Shown here one piece after another: positions 43,206-54,814 of a DNA stretch of 64,000 nucleotides (position 1 is the first letter of the stretch; each line of letters opens with the position of its first letter). The notes below the pieces were generated by a model. The model saw only the letters and a list, made by a program, of their open reading frames with translations. It had not been told where the DNA came from and made no database searches. Made by a program: the position numbers and the translations under genes. This stretch comes from Tetrapyrgos nigripes. Lineage: Eukaryota; Basidiomycota; Agaricomycetes; Agaricales; Campanellaceae. The stretch lies in NCBI GenBank assembly GCA_013368315.1, contig JAACJM010000039.1:124001-188000 (forward strand), in the 5' to 3' direction.

Positions 43206-45504
43206 ATGGGTCGACTATTTAATATCGTGCTGTCTAGTGTTGCAGTGGTGAGTATTACCATCGCACAAGGCACTCCAGATTTTGTTTGGAATTCTGTAAG
43301 CCCCGCTATTTGACTGACCTATGTCTCAACTGACGAGACTTGCTGGATAGATTGAACCGAGCACAAAATTTTCCTGGGTAGACTGCTACTCTGACAATTT
43401 ACAATGCGCTCGTTTTAAGGTCAGTTTCTTTTCTCTTCGTGATTCTGCCGATTCCGCCACTCAGACTGTCCTACCCAGGTACCTCTCAATTATTCTGAAC
43501 CAGATAACGGTAAAACCGCTGCCATTGCTGTTCTCAAATGGGCTGCCCAAGTTCCCGCATCTGAGCATGGTGGTGCCATATTCGTCAATCCAGGCGGTCC
43601 AGGACTTAGCGGTGTAGAGGCCGTTCAATCAGGGGGAGAAACCTATCAGTCCATCTTCGGAATCCAGTTTGATTTGATTGGGTTTGATCCTCGCGGTGAG
43701 TATTCCGACTGGTTTTGGGAACGGTTACTGGTTGTGGACTAAATATTAAACAGGTGTCAATCTCTCAACCCCAACAATTGCCGACTCCATTTTTGAAAGT
43801 GATTAAGAGCGAAACATGTTTTATCTCCAACAAGCGGGAGATTTGAATTCCTCTTATGAGGCAATACCGGACACATGGGCGAGATATCAAGTCTTTGGAC
43901 ATTTGGCTCAGAGTCGTGACAAGGGCATTTTGAGCTTCATCACAACTAGTAATATCGCTCGGGACATGCTTGCTATGACTGAAGCCTTGGGCCAGGAAAA
44001 GTTATTGTATTACGGAGAATCGTGCGTGGAACAAACCTATGATAGAAGCCTTTGTGACTGACATAGATTCTCTACAGCTATGGGACTGCAGTGTGCACCT
44101 GGTGCAGTTTTTGCTACCATGTTTCCGGTATGTCGCAGGTCATCTGCAACAGTGCTTATGCGATCTGACACCCATTTTGTTGCAGGATAAGGTTGGCCGT
44201 ATTGTTATTGACGGTAAGAAAGCCTTCGTCTTTGCCTTTGCGGTTTCTGAACAACCCTCTTTCAGGCGTCGTGGACCCGGATGGCTGGTTCACAAGTAAG
44301 GCCTCGATTTCCCACCGTGAAAGCAATTTCTGATAATTTTCTGATCTTAGACGACTTGGACAGTCAAATGGCCGACACCGACAAGGCCATGCAAATTTCT
44401 TCGACAGTTGTTAATCTGCTGGTCCTGAAAACTGTCCTTTCTACGCTTCTTCCCCTTCTCAAATCGAATGCGCTCTCAACGATATTTACGATTCCTTGCG
44501 CTCACAGCCCGTCCCTGTGTTCTCAAGCCAGGATAGTAATATTCATGGCGTTATCACATATGACTTGTTGAGGTCTATCATCTTCAACTTCGCTCTCAAC
44601 AGTCCCCTCGCGTTCTTCCCTACTCTGGCTGCAGGATGGGCGGAACTCTCAGCTGGGAATGGAACTCTGATTTAGGAGCTAGTGTAGGTGTTCTACAATC
44701 TCGTCTGTGTTTGTCTTTTCTCATTTAGAAATGTTGCACAGTGGTGGTAGCCAATCTAATGGTTTAATCAGGAGTGACGCGACGGTTGTAATTTTTTGCA
44801 CCGATAGCGATCCGTCTGACGCCGATGCCTCCCAATTCAGGGAGTACATGTCGAGTATCAACTCGACGTTCGCCGGAATGGGATCTTTGCCATTTATGAT
44901 TCATTGCGCGTAAGTGTTTTTTCTTCACCTTATATGTTATTTGAGAAATAGTCTGTACTAATTTCTCGCGTAGAGGATGGAAATTTCATCCTGAGGATCG
45001 TTTCAGAGGTGTGAGCTTTCGCTTTACCGATATTTTCTGGGTGTTGAATGCTTGACAGGACCCGTTGGTGCTAACACGAGTTCTCTTCTCCTGATCATTG
45101 GAAACACAGCTGGTACATGTTACTCTTATCATCCAATCGGGTCATCTACTTATCAACCTGATTTGCTTCAACGTATCCCCAGACCCTATAACCGTCATAT
45201 CCGGGTTAGTGCAGCTAGCTAGAGTCCTGACCTTGAACCTTCCAGCGCAAAGAAAGCCAATGCAGCTTTCCCTGGTTCTGTCCTCCTCACTCAAGATTCT
45301 CCTGGAGTATGTATTTGGAATCTCGGATTACTGACATACTACCGTCGACCCCTCTCTCTTCAGCACACGTTCTTGACCTCCGTATCGAACTGTACTTACC
45401 GTCATATCGCTGCCTACTTCGCCAATGGGTCACTTCCAGATGAAGGCACCGTTTGCTTGCCTGATGTTCCTCTCTTCCCTGGTGCCGACCTTACTCACTC
45501 CTGA
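43206..45504 (+). pseudogene. Decayed secreted alpha/beta-hydrolase (TAP-like family), paralog of the gene at 54.8 kb
   Basis: A signal peptide (MGRLFNIVLSSVAVVSITIA) and spliced exons follow the family from WVDCYSDNLQCARFK and VPLNYSEPDNGKTAAIAV through NPGGPGLSGVEAV, DLIGFDPRG, TEALGQEKLLYYGES, YDLLRSIIFNFALN to SAKKANAAFPGSVLLTQDSPG and FANGSLPDEGTVC. It is interrupted by an in-frame TAA at 43804-43806, a frame change plus TAA near 44412, and a TAG at 44673-44675 where a coding codon is expected. These are not homopolymer slips, so the copy is genuinely dead. Confidence 0.8.
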
Positions 45505-45997
45505 TCTGCGCGCGTTCAAGTCAGCGTTAGCAGTCGCAGTCCGTTCCAGCGCTGTTCGGATCTTTCAGCTGATGTGTTATTTATGTATGTGTGTCACTCG
45601 GACTTATAGTGTGCTTGTCCTCCTGCTGAGCATCGTCTTCAACTTACTCGTACCGGTGCTCTCGCGCCCACGCATATGCAGAATCTAAATACGTTCACTA
45701 ATATAGCTAGCTAGCTTTCTGTTTTCTAATTTCTGTGATGAATAAAATACCTACTAAAGCGAAAGCCTGATAGAGTATAGATATGTGGGGAATATAGACT
45801 GTATAGTCGAGTGTAGTTGTTTGAGATATAACCAAAGCATTCGTATACATAGGTAGACCTTGTCGAGAGCTTTCCTTCAGTAGTCTGCCCTTCCTCTTCC
45901 GATTAGATGGAGCATGCCTGTGCTCCTGGTATCTGGGTTTAAGTTCCCCTTCTCCTGCTCCTTCTCCCCAGCCTTCCAACATGAGACACGAGACGAA
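45505..45997. other. Intergenic between convergent units
   Basis: About 490 bp; no gene or structured element seen. Confidence 0.4.
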
Positions 45998-47776
45998 TTA
46001 CGAAGCCGTCGTTTCCTGACCATCACCAGCGCCATCCGCTCCCTCCGTCGAGTGGACCAGCTGGATATCTAGCCCAGTTTGATTTTTAAGCTCCTCAGCA
46101 CGAGCATATATGTCAAACCACTGCCTGTAGCGTGGCAAACGAACATGGAAGACTTTGAGAGGAGTTGTCTTTGGAACAGGATTCGGGATAGAATTAGGAT
46201 GAAGATTAGGTTGTGGTTGAGTCAACCCCTTGCTCGCCCTCGTCCTCGATCGGGCAAATTGGAGTAACAACTCGTCCTTGGCGTCCAAGTTGGAAAGATG
46301 GATTACTTCCAGCGAAGGGCAAAGGGGGTCCAGGGCAGGACCAGCCGCCCCATTCCCATTCTCAGATGCATGGCTCATTTCATGAACCCCTGCGCCTATA
46401 AGTCTCATCACCAAGCCTTCTCCCAACGTTCCCTCTGCCCGTCCCCTAAAGCTCGGAGGCGGCTGCTCAATCTTCAACGTCTTCAAATCGGGACAGGCTT
46501 CCAAAACTTCGATGAGAGGGTCTAAAGGCAACACAGACGAATGAAGCATCAACTTTTCGACATTGTGTCCGGGAGCCAACAATGGGAAAAATGGTAGCCG
46601 ATTGACTGGGGAGTATTTGCCTTCGAATGAGACGGATAATGACGAAAGAACCGGTAGCGAGAGTGATTGGAAAAATGAAGGAAGTAGGTTGGATAACGGC
46701 GCATTTGGGCACGTCAAGGAGAGTTGAAGGTCTCGCAGATGAGGAAGAGCTATAACCGAAGGCAAATCCAACGATGGGGGTGAAGGAGTCGCAGATACGA
46801 GAACCCCAATGTCGCATGAACGCAATTCGTGACATTGCGAAAGCACGTTTTGGACCTCTGGTATGTTCATGAACCTATCGTTGAACTTGGAAGTGAGCTG
46901 GAGGTGTTGGAGATGTTTCCAGTCCAAGCTCATCCCGGACACTTTGGAACAAAGTCCTGTGAAGGAAACGGACCGTAGGGGTGTCGACTCGACCATGTTA
47001 TGGAAGAGCTCGGACTCGGTCATGTCTGCGATACCCCATGTATTAAAGTCCACCTTCAGCGACTCGAGCATGGGGACATCGGCAGCGGTGAGCTTGGTGA
47101 CATACTCTCGCAGGATTTTCCAGAGGATGCCGGGAACCTTGAACTCGACGCGTTGCCAACGTTTGGACAGACCAAAAAGAGAGGACATCAAAGAGCGAAG
47201 GATGTTGGACATGATCACTCGGTCCTCTTGGAACGGTGCATGCTGTGTCCAGTTGTACGAGTAGAGCGAGAACGAGATGGGTAGAGCTCCGGCACGCGAC
47301 AACCACGTTGCCACATATTCCACACGTTTAGTGAGCACCTGGCAGAGTAACCCGGAATCTGCAGAGGATGGAATGACTATGTGCATCCTGTTCCATAGCT
47401 CGGGCGTCGACAAAGAGACAGCGCGCCATTGGGAGCACACGCGACCGAGGAGGAGAGGAGAAGCCTTGGAGGAACGTGTGGGGAAATGGTCATGAGGAAG
47501 AGTATAGGTAAAGATGGCAGCCACGATTTCAGGAGGTAACCTCCGCGTTGGCGAGAGTATGGAGTTGTGGGCATCGATGTAAGATTGCAAGCTGAGCTTC
47601 TCCGCTCGCAATTCAGCCAACGTTGATTCTAGGCTCTGAATTTTGCTGTCCAATGAGGACAGGCACTCAAGCGGGCGGGCAAGAGCGGAACGGACGGCGT
47701 CAACTTGAGCGTCAGTTGGACATATGTTGGTAGTTAACAATTCTCCGAATGACGATGATTTGGAGTCCACAATCAT
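45998..47776 (-). CDS. F-box-like protein, agaric expanded family
   Basis: A single exon of 592 residues. An N-terminal coiled-coil-prone helix (SLDSKIQSLESTLAELRAEK) leads into the F-box-like motif LPPEIVAAIFTYTLP ... LLLGRVCSQWRAVSLSTPELW, the standard architecture of a large agaricomycete family. The rest shows irregular leucine-rich segments (LRDLQLSLTCPN, VLEACPDLKTLKIEQP, SLEVIHLSNLDAKDEL). It is unrelated in sequence to the F-box gene at 36.4 kb. The substrate is unknown. Confidence 0.88.
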   Translation of the reverse strand: MIVDSKSSSFGELLTTNICPTDAQVDAVRSALARPLECLSSLDSKIQSLESTLAELRAEKLSLQSYIDAHNSILSPTRRLPPEIVAAIFTYTLPHDHFPTRSSKASPLLLGRVCSQWRAVSLSTPELWNRMHIVIPSSADSGLLCQVLTKRVEYVATWLSRAGALPISFSLYSYNWTQHAPFQEDRVIMSNILRSLMSSLFGLSKRWQRVEFKVPGILWKILREYVTKLTAADVPMLESLKVDFNTWGIADMTESELFHNMVESTPLRSVSFTGLCSKVSGMSLDWKHLQHLQLTSKFNDRFMNIPEVQNVLSQCHELRSCDIGVLVSATPSPPSLDLPSVIALPHLRDLQLSLTCPNAPLSNLLPSFFQSLSLPVLSSLSVSFEGKYSPVNRLPFFPLLAPGHNVEKLMLHSSVLPLDPLIEVLEACPDLKTLKIEQPPPSFRGRAEGTLGEGLVMRLIGAGVHEMSHASENGNGAAGPALDPLCPSLEVIHLSNLDAKDELLLQFARSRTRASKGLTQPQPNLHPNSIPNPVPKTTPLKVFHVRLPRYRQWFDIYARAEELKNQTGLDIQLVHSTEGADGAGDGQETTAS

Positions 47777-47939
47777 GCCTAATACGAGTTACTGGGAGAA
47801 GGAGTGGGTACACGAGGTCAATCAACAGAAGAGCTGATAAGAAAAAAAAATACTACCCACATGCCCAGCGGCAGCCGGCGGCCGCAACAAAGTGTGCCAG
47901 ACCACGAATTTCAAACATGACATCGATAGGAACTCCACA

Positions 47940-48143
47940 CCGCGGACGGCGATGCATATTTGGGCCATTGAAAAACACAAACTTAAATTACTGATTTTTC
48001 AAAGCAGCTTTTGCTCGCCGGGCCTACTCCATATGGGACCGATTTAAGGCCGATATTCCATATGGAGTATTCCCGGGGCCGAGCAAAAATCCGTCATTTA
48101 AGTTTAGATTTTTCCATGCTCCAAATATGCATCGCCGTTCGGG
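47940..48143. mobile_element. Foldback/MITE-like element with ~95-bp imperfect inverted arms
   Basis: The left arm (acggcgatgcatatttgg at 47945-47962 through tccatatgg at 48028-48036) is complemented by the right arm (ccatatgga at 48058-48066 through ccaaatatgcatcgccgt at 48121-48138). Shared inner blocks include aaacttaaat, gattttt and gctcg. A ~20-bp spacer separates the arms. No coding capacity. A target-site duplication was not identified with confidence because the outermost bases are imperfect. Confidence 0.75.
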
Positions 48144-48233
48144 GTCCCAGACTCTCCTCGACGCACAAACGCGTTACCGTATTTCTAGTGTCCATTACTC
48201 GTCACTGTCTACATACATCCTCACAAAGTAGCA

Positions 48234-50540
48234 CTACCCATCGAACGCTCCTTCCCCAACCTTAATGCCCAACCCACCCTGCATCATCCCCCTCATATTC
48301 CGCTCCAACTCTTGCTCAAAACTAACCGGTCTCCCCTTCCATCCAATCCACCACCCAATCCATCTTTCCGTCTTCTCCAAGACCAAATTCTTCCACTGGT
48401 TGTACGAAAATGCCAAGTCTATTGAGGTCATGAAGAAGAGGAATCGCAAGTGTTGGACGTATTCGCCTATACGTTGGGAGAATGAAAGGGTACGGTTTTC
48501 GGAAAGAGCCCGTGAGGCCCAGAATCCAGTAACCTTGATACGGTTCACAGGAGAACCAAAGGATTGATTGTTACCTTGAACGATCCTAGAAATCAGAGAC
48601 AAAGTCATCAGCACCTCTACCAGCGTGATTTGTAATAACCCACCTCATATTCCTGATCAAGAATATTAACGCCTTGGGCATCCTATCCGTATCAGTCAAA
48701 AACTCCTTCAACTTTGCCTTCATCCTGACACTCTGTTCATACTGGCTCATATTCATCCACTCTTGCAACTGCTGCTTCATCCTCTTCTCATCCTCCTCCT
48801 GCTTCTTCCGGTTCTTCTGCCTCCTAGCCAACCTTGTAGGACGCTGCAAAGCAACACTAGCAAACAAATCCGGTAAACCAACACCCCAATTCTTCGCCGT
48901 TTTTTCTACTACAGAAAAATCAGCCATAAGAAGCCCTTTCCAAAGCGTAGACCATTCTCTCCTAAATTCATCATCGACCTGGACGTACAGCCCGTGGTCT
49001 AAGAGGACAAGTTGAGGTTTTTCGGGATGACTGGGATTGGGTCGAATGATGATGTTACCGGGGTGAGGATCACAGTGGATCATCCCATAGGTAAACATCT
49101 GCGCAGAAAAAAGCTCGACCATGGTTTGCATTATGGATTTGACGCCACCTTTGAGGGGATTGGGAGGGAAAGTAAATTTAGTGGGAGGTGGGTCGTGAGA
49201 AGGGGCTAGGGAAGAGGTGAGAGCCGGTGTGGGTGAAAGGGATGGTACGACAGTTACAGGTTCTGATTCTGAGATGGTTGGTGGTGCTGAAGCTACAATG
49301 TCCGGTACGACGGTAGGTGTGGTGAAGCTGGGTCTCTCGCCCATCAACTTCAATACACCTTCCCTGTCGCTCAATCGGACCCCGTCTATCCACTCGGCAG
49401 TCATGACTCTCTTAGTTGTATACTCGTCATACACTTTAGGTATATGCACCGAGTCACGTAGCTGAGGCTCAGAACGCACAAATGCAGCGGTCATTTTGGC
49501 ATTCTGAGCTTCTAATAAGAAATCTAGTTCGCGACGAAGATGGTCGGAAACAAAATCTGTATAAAAGAAAGCATAATAAGACGAGTGGACAATGAGATAG
49601 ATCCAGAAACTCACCAACAACGAAATAAACAGGTAAATCAAACGCCCAATGTTCAAACATCCACATCACAGCCCTATACGCTCCCAAATCCCATTCCATC
49701 TGTTTCGCAACATCTGGTTTCTGAATCTTCACCGCTACCCATGCACCCTCCTTTTCACCAGGTTTAGGCCATAGTTTTGCCCGATGTACCTGTGCGATAC
49801 TCGCACTCGCAACCGCTTCTTCTTCGAATATCTCAAACACACCATCAGGTCCACTTGGTGGTCTGCCGAATTCGGAACGAAAAACGTAGTCGACTTGGGA
49901 GTAGGGGATTTGAGGAGCGTCGTCGAAGAGGCGGGAGAATTTGACTTGCATGGGTTTGGGAAGGAGGGACGAGTTGGCTGCAAAGGCTTGTCCTGTGGAT
50001 AATGTCAGTTATTAGGAATAGACTCAACAAGGCGTATAAGGCGTACCTATTTTGATGTATAACCCGCCATTCTTGGTGAACAAATCATACACCAGTTGTG
50101 CGACACGCTCGTGTAACTCGGGGATTTGTTCGCTCTTTTCTTCAGTGAAATTTAGTTTATAGTCTAGGGTAATTAAGGCGCACTGGAGAGAAGTAAGTAT
50201 CAAAGACAGTCAGTCCTATAGAAGCACAATTCAAAGGCACACTCACAGTCCATAAAGTCCTGAAATTCCGTGCAATGGAAGAGGCATTATACTGCTTATC
50301 CGCTAGATAACACGCTCCAAGACCAAGTGAAAGATACGCCGTTCTCCGAAGGTATTTTTGAAGACGACTGGGATTCGGTTTAGTCGAAGAAGTAACAGTA
50401 GATGTAGATTTGAAAGGACTTGAAGTAGAGAACTGTCTATGTGAGGATGAGGATATTGGTCGTTGAACCACTCTAGCAGTTGGAGACGTCAACAGCACGG
50501 AACGCGAACGTATGCCGGCACCGAGGCCTGCGTTCAACAT
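48234..50540 (-). CDS. Mitochondrial ABC1/UbiB-family atypical kinase (Mcp2/ADCK1-like)
   Basis: ABC1 proteins are atypical kinases/ATPases of the inner mitochondrial membrane linked to coenzyme Q and lipid homeostasis. The N-terminus is Ser/Arg-rich (AGIRSRSVLLTSPTARVVQR) and is followed by a hydrophobic stretch AYLSLGLGACYLA, consistent with import and one membrane pass. Domain motifs in order: GGLYIKIGQ (KxGQ), FEEEAVASASIAQVHRA, AVKIQKPDVAKQMEWDL, TAEWIDGVRLSDREG, MIHCDPHPGN (catalytic) and LVLLDHGLYV (metal-binding Asp). A ~60-residue Pro/Ser insert separates the last two blocks from the N-lobe. Intron positions keep the frame throughout. The HGLY signature and QAFAANSS variant favour the Mcp2/ADCK1-5 branch over Coq8. 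Confidence 0.88.
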
Positions 50541-50990
50541 ACTGGACAGATAATATTGGAGAAGAGGGTGTAAAAGAAAGAAGCTATATGACTGCTGAAG
50601 GCATACGGGATTCCAGGTAAAAACAGAGAAAAAGCCGGAGGATGCGCGTCTGCCGGCCTGCTGACGGAAAAACCGGGAAAACTGCCGAGCTCCGAGGTCG
50701 GATACGAGGGCTGACGCGCTGACGAGGAAACTCGGCAAATTGTAACAGACAATTATTTTCATTTTCACGGTATTTACAGTACTACTTGGTGTCGAAAGCG
50801 AGTTATTATCGAGACTGAAAGACACAGAGACACAGAGATCCCAGACAACGATGACAGAACAGAACATGCTGCTAAAGTAAGAGAGCTGACAGCAAAAGAA
50901 CAAAAAGGAAGAAGTCCAAGGAAGTGGCAATCATACTGTGGTCATAACACAATCATGATCAGAGAGGAGAAAATGCAAGTGTTGGAGCGC

Positions 50991-52466
50991 CTAATCATCG
51001 TCTTCATTAGCATCGTCATCACTAGCCGCAGCCCTGCTCTTCTTTGCTTTGGACGAGGACGGTTTAGCCTTCTTGGAAGCAGGCTTCGAGGCAGATTTAG
51101 AGGCGGGTTTCTAGAGGTAACGTCAAGTCAGTGAGGAGAAAATAACATACATTGGAGTAGCAATTAATTACCTTGCGTTTCTTGCCGACCTCAGCGTCAT
51201 CGTCGTCGCCTTCCTCCTCTTCGTCCTGGAAGAAACATGAATGAAAACTCTTAACGCAGATAATATGAATTCTACCTTCTTGGCCTTGGTCTTGCGAGCG
51301 GGGGCCTTCTTCTTGGGAGGAGGGGTCTCCTTAGCTTCCGCTTCTTCGTCAGACCCAATATCCACAGCTTCCAACTCCTTGGTAAAGTCTTCTCCTTCGG
51401 AAGACTCTTCGTCCTTTTTCTAATGGACAGGAGATAGACAGATTAGCAAAATAGGTAGCGACAACCTGGAGCAAGACCGACCTTCTTAGTAACACGCTTC
51501 TTAGCAGGAGCCTTCTTCTTCGGCTTTTCGCCGTCGTCGTTAGCCTCTTCCTTTTTCTAAAACGCCGATAAGTATGTGAGACAATCCCAACTCTTGAGAT
51601 AGCATAATAGAAATACCAACCTTTCTAGGGGCCCTCGCTTTCTTAGGCTTTTCCTCCCCATCTTCAGCAGCCGCCTTCTTCTTAGCAGGTGCCCTCTTCT
51701 TCTTGGGTTTCTCTTCGTCTTCTTCCTCGCCTGCGTCCTCACCCTCAGGCTTCCTGGCGCTGTCAGGAATGTCTTCATCAGCAACATGACCGTCTTCCCA
51801 AGCCTTTCGAACACGGGCTTGATCCTCTGGCTTGAGCTCTTCGAAACCGTCCACCTCATCGGCCGTCTCGAATTGAGCTTTCATGTTTTCAATGATTTTC
51901 TTGGTGACGCAGCCCCAATGCCGGTATTGGCTGGAGATTGATAGGAGAAGAGTAAAAGCGGGACCGAAGATGAACAGAGGACATTGCAAAGGCAGGGTAG
52001 AACATAATAAAACATATTCGCGTCAGAAGATTTAAGTTTGACTAGAAAAGAATCGGCACGCACAACGATGGCTTTCCCTGGAAATCAATCATGGTGCCAT
52101 GGCGAAGATCGTCTTTGTTGATGATCGTACCTACAGCAGAAGCACAATTAGATCTCAACCCTCGTCCACCGACCTAGAAAGAGCCAAGACGCGTACCACT
52201 ACAAGGTTTCGGGCCTGCCGACAACCCAGACAGACGTATCACACGTTGTGAGACACAAAATCAACGAAAAAAACGCCCAACACAAATACAACAACAACGA
52301 ATCGTGCATAAGGAGACCGAGACGACGAAAAATCAGCAAGAAAAAGGTCCCAAGAGGAGTTAGAACGTGGTAAGACAGTTGATAGGCAATGCCACGACGT
52401 AGCGTACACACCTTTACACTTGGCGCGGTTGGACGGTGCATAGTCGATACGATAACCGGTAGGCAT
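50991..52466 (-). CDS. PARP-type zinc-finger protein with Lys/acid-rich repeat tail
   Basis: zf-PARP domains recognise DNA nicks and breaks. Splicing small exons yields MPTGYRIDYAPSNRAKC-K-GPKPCSG, then TIINKDDLRHGTMIDFQGKP and FQYRHWGCVTKKIIENM, which supplies the Cys-Cys-His-Cys zinc ligands (AKC, KPC, RHW, WGC). The remaining residues are alternating acidic and basic blocks (EEEDEEKPKKKRAPAKKK, DGEEKPKKARAPRK, TPPPKKKAPARKTKAKK) split over several exons, ending AAASDDDANEDDD. There is no PARP catalytic domain, ligase or BRCT, so it is a stand-alone zf-PARP protein, a type found in fungi. It is probably nuclear and DNA-binding. Confidence 0.82.
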
Positions 52467-52983
52467 TGATTGTAGGATGATGTAGGATGCTCAAGGGGCC
52501 TCTGAAGGTCTCAGCGCTCCGCTGAAGGTGGTGGTAGGAGAGGATAGGGAAATTGGGGGGTTTTTCGCGAACATCTGTTCGTGTAACGATTTATGTGTAC
52601 CTGAGATTGTTCAAAGTCCGCTGGTAATCAACGCACTGACCAGTTGCTGACCACTGTTGACAGCTGCTTACGGGTGGCAATCTCGACTTTGACCAGGAGT
52701 CATTGTGTACATTGCAAGTCTAGTTATGATAAAACTATAAGATAGTCCTCTCATTTCCAGTCAAAATCGTCCTCAGAGTCGAAAAAGTCTAGAGCATTCT
52801 GCGACAAGGGTGCTGCACTTTTATACAACTGCACAAACCAGGCCTCTAACTACTGTACTCTCCAGGCCGCAAAAGAGTGGACAAAATAGACTGCACAGTG
52901 TGATTTGGCCGCAACAAAGGTTAAACGAGACTAGAAGCTATCTCTCCGCAGTGTCTAACCAAATTCCCAACCACCACAACAGG
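52467..52983. other. Intergenic between tandem minus-strand genes
   Basis: About 520 bp carrying the promoter of the zinc-finger gene and the 3' region of RCE1. No gene or clear box was seen. Confidence 0.4.
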
Positions 52984-54144
52984 TCACCAAAACTCCCTCC
53001 CTCTCTCACTCCACACCATCCACCCAAAGAGCCCCAACCCAAGGAAGTACGCGACACCGACAACAATGCCTCCAACTCGACCCAGCCCCATCCTACCCTT
53101 CTTAACATCTCCAGCAAAATCCGGAAATCCCATGCAATTGCAAAAAATATGAGCAGATATCGGTGCGTAGACTGATGGTGTCCGTGATTCATACAGCGTA
53201 TACGAATACGCAGACTTTGTCTCCATCTCGGTGTAAGACGTAGATGTCGAAGGTAGTCCTCTCAAATACAAAAACGCACACAATGCCCCGAAAAGCGTCG
53301 TATAAAGCATCTGGAAAGTGCTCTGCAGAACCGCACGTTTGAGTGCAGCTTGTGTTCGACCTAGGCGTTTGTAGGTCTCCCGAGCATGGTGAAGATGGGC
53401 TACGCCAAAGTGGAGAGGGGATAGGAGGATAATAGACATCGCTGATGGATGATCGGGTTGTGTGAGGGTTAGCAAGTAGACTGCAAGGATACAAGATCGA
53501 AAGACCAGTTCTTCGGTTATGGGTGCAATCATGTAGTTTCGTAGGACGATTAGGGAGAAAGGATCTGTTAGAAGGGGATGAATATTGCCTTCTGAAAGGC
53601 TGGACGTGAAGCAAGAGAGGAAAAGCGCAGAGAGAGGGCCCAAGAAAAGAGTCGGGATGACTAGGTGCGGTAGAAACGAAGATAGTCTGAATGGAGGGAG
53701 TTTTAGGCCAAGGAGGGCGGAACCGTTCTCTACCGAATTTCGTAGTAGATCCCAGTCTAGTTTTCCGTGCAGTACCTGTGAGATGACTGCAAAAGCCAGA
53801 CCAATGCAGAGGACAGTAGCGCAGGAGACCGAACTAAGTCGTTCCCGAATGACCACTGGATCATCTCTTCCCCTATTCCTTTCTATATCTCGCGGAGATA
53901 CGCGTCTTTGTACACCCAATCTCCGTGTATCCTCTTCCCTTCCCGAATTCCCAGAGCCATTTCGTGCAAAGTCTTGCAAACGCGATTTGGAACCTTCCGC
54001 GTAATCAGGGGGAGTGGCAGACGCGAAAGCGATCCTGCAGTATTTGGAAACGTATAGAGAGCTGACGTATATCCCAGCAAACGCTAGCCCAATGAAATGT
54101 GCCGCAGATGAGGAGAGTCGCATGGCCTCCTGGTTGTTGGACAT
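52984..54144 (-). CDS. RCE1: CAAX prenyl protease 2 (Rce1, CPBP family)
   Basis: Rce1 removes the -aaX tripeptide from farnesylated or geranylgeranylated Ras, Rho and pheromone proteins in the ER membrane. Intronless, 386 residues from the first ATG (MSNNQEAM). Multiple membrane helices are evident (FIGLAFAGIYVSSLYV, TVLCIGLAFAVISQVL, LPHLVIPTLFLGPLSALFL, IVVGVAYFLGLGLFGWMVW). The catalytic motifs are intact: the glutamate pair and Arg in APITEELVFRS, the His in SPLHFGVAHLHH, and the second His/Asn in SAHIFCNCMGFPDF, with the conserved FQMLYTTLFGALCAFLYLR between. A ~30-residue Ser/Thr/Tyr-rich insert lies just before the last His motif. Confidence 0.92.
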   Translation of the reverse strand: MSNNQEAMRLSSSAAHFIGLAFAGIYVSSLYVSKYCRIAFASATPPDYAEGSKSRLQDFARNGSGNSGREEDTRRLGVQRRVSPRDIERNRGRDDPVVIRERLSSVSCATVLCIGLAFAVISQVLHGKLDWDLLRNSVENGSALLGLKLPPFRLSSFLPHLVIPTLFLGPLSALFLSCFTSSLSEGNIHPLLTDPFSLIVLRNYMIAPITEELVFRSCILAVYLLTLTQPDHPSAMSIILLSPLHFGVAHLHHARETYKRLGRTQAALKRAVLQSTFQMLYTTLFGALCAFLYLRGLPSTSTSYTEMETKSAYSYTLYESRTPSVYAPISAHIFCNCMGFPDFAGDVKKGRMGLGRVGGIVVGVAYFLGLGLFGWMVWSERGREFW

Positions 54145-54814
54145 GTCCAAAGAATGAATGAATGAATTGGCACATTTTGCTCGCGTCCATCATCACTATT
54201 TCGTTTCCTTCTTCCAGCTCCCTGCAATGTTGTGGTGTCGTCCTCGTAGCTTCGCGGACCTATGAACCGACACAATTAACTCAGTCGAAAACCGGAAGTC
54301 CTAAGGACTTGCAACAGGACAAGATCTCTACTCCTTGTAGTCATCTCATGCTACTGTGAAAATCGGTTTCGATATACCAACTAGTACAGTAGTCTTCTTT
54401 GAATCTCGAAGCAATACTTGTACGCATACTTTTCATACTATGATTCGCATCTCCCAGGCTCGTTGGTTCATTTTCTATCTTGGGCAAGATCTGTCGAGGA
54501 TCGTAGTGATGCGCCAATGCCAGTGCCGAGCGGTCCTCTTTTCCCGGGTTGAATAGACGTTTTTGTCAGTGCCTGTCAGTAACCCTACTCAAATGCAGAC
54601 TGCTGTAGACGCAGTCGAGGCTAGAGGTTTTGGCGGTGACGATGTTTATCCTCCAATTTCTCTCCTAGTCAACCGTCTCTTGGCAGTGTCATGATCCTTA
54701 TCCTGCCTGAAGGCTTAGGTAGGATCCCAAAAACCCTTAAAAGCCACAAGCATGTGTCCAAATCGTGCATCCTCTTCTCTTCCTCTTGCCATTTCAGTTC
54801 CGAGACTGGATCTC
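54145..54814. other. Intergenic, hydrolase promoter region
   Basis: About 670 bp; a gaatgaatgaatg run overlaps the RCE1 5' end. No gene supported. Confidence 0.4.
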
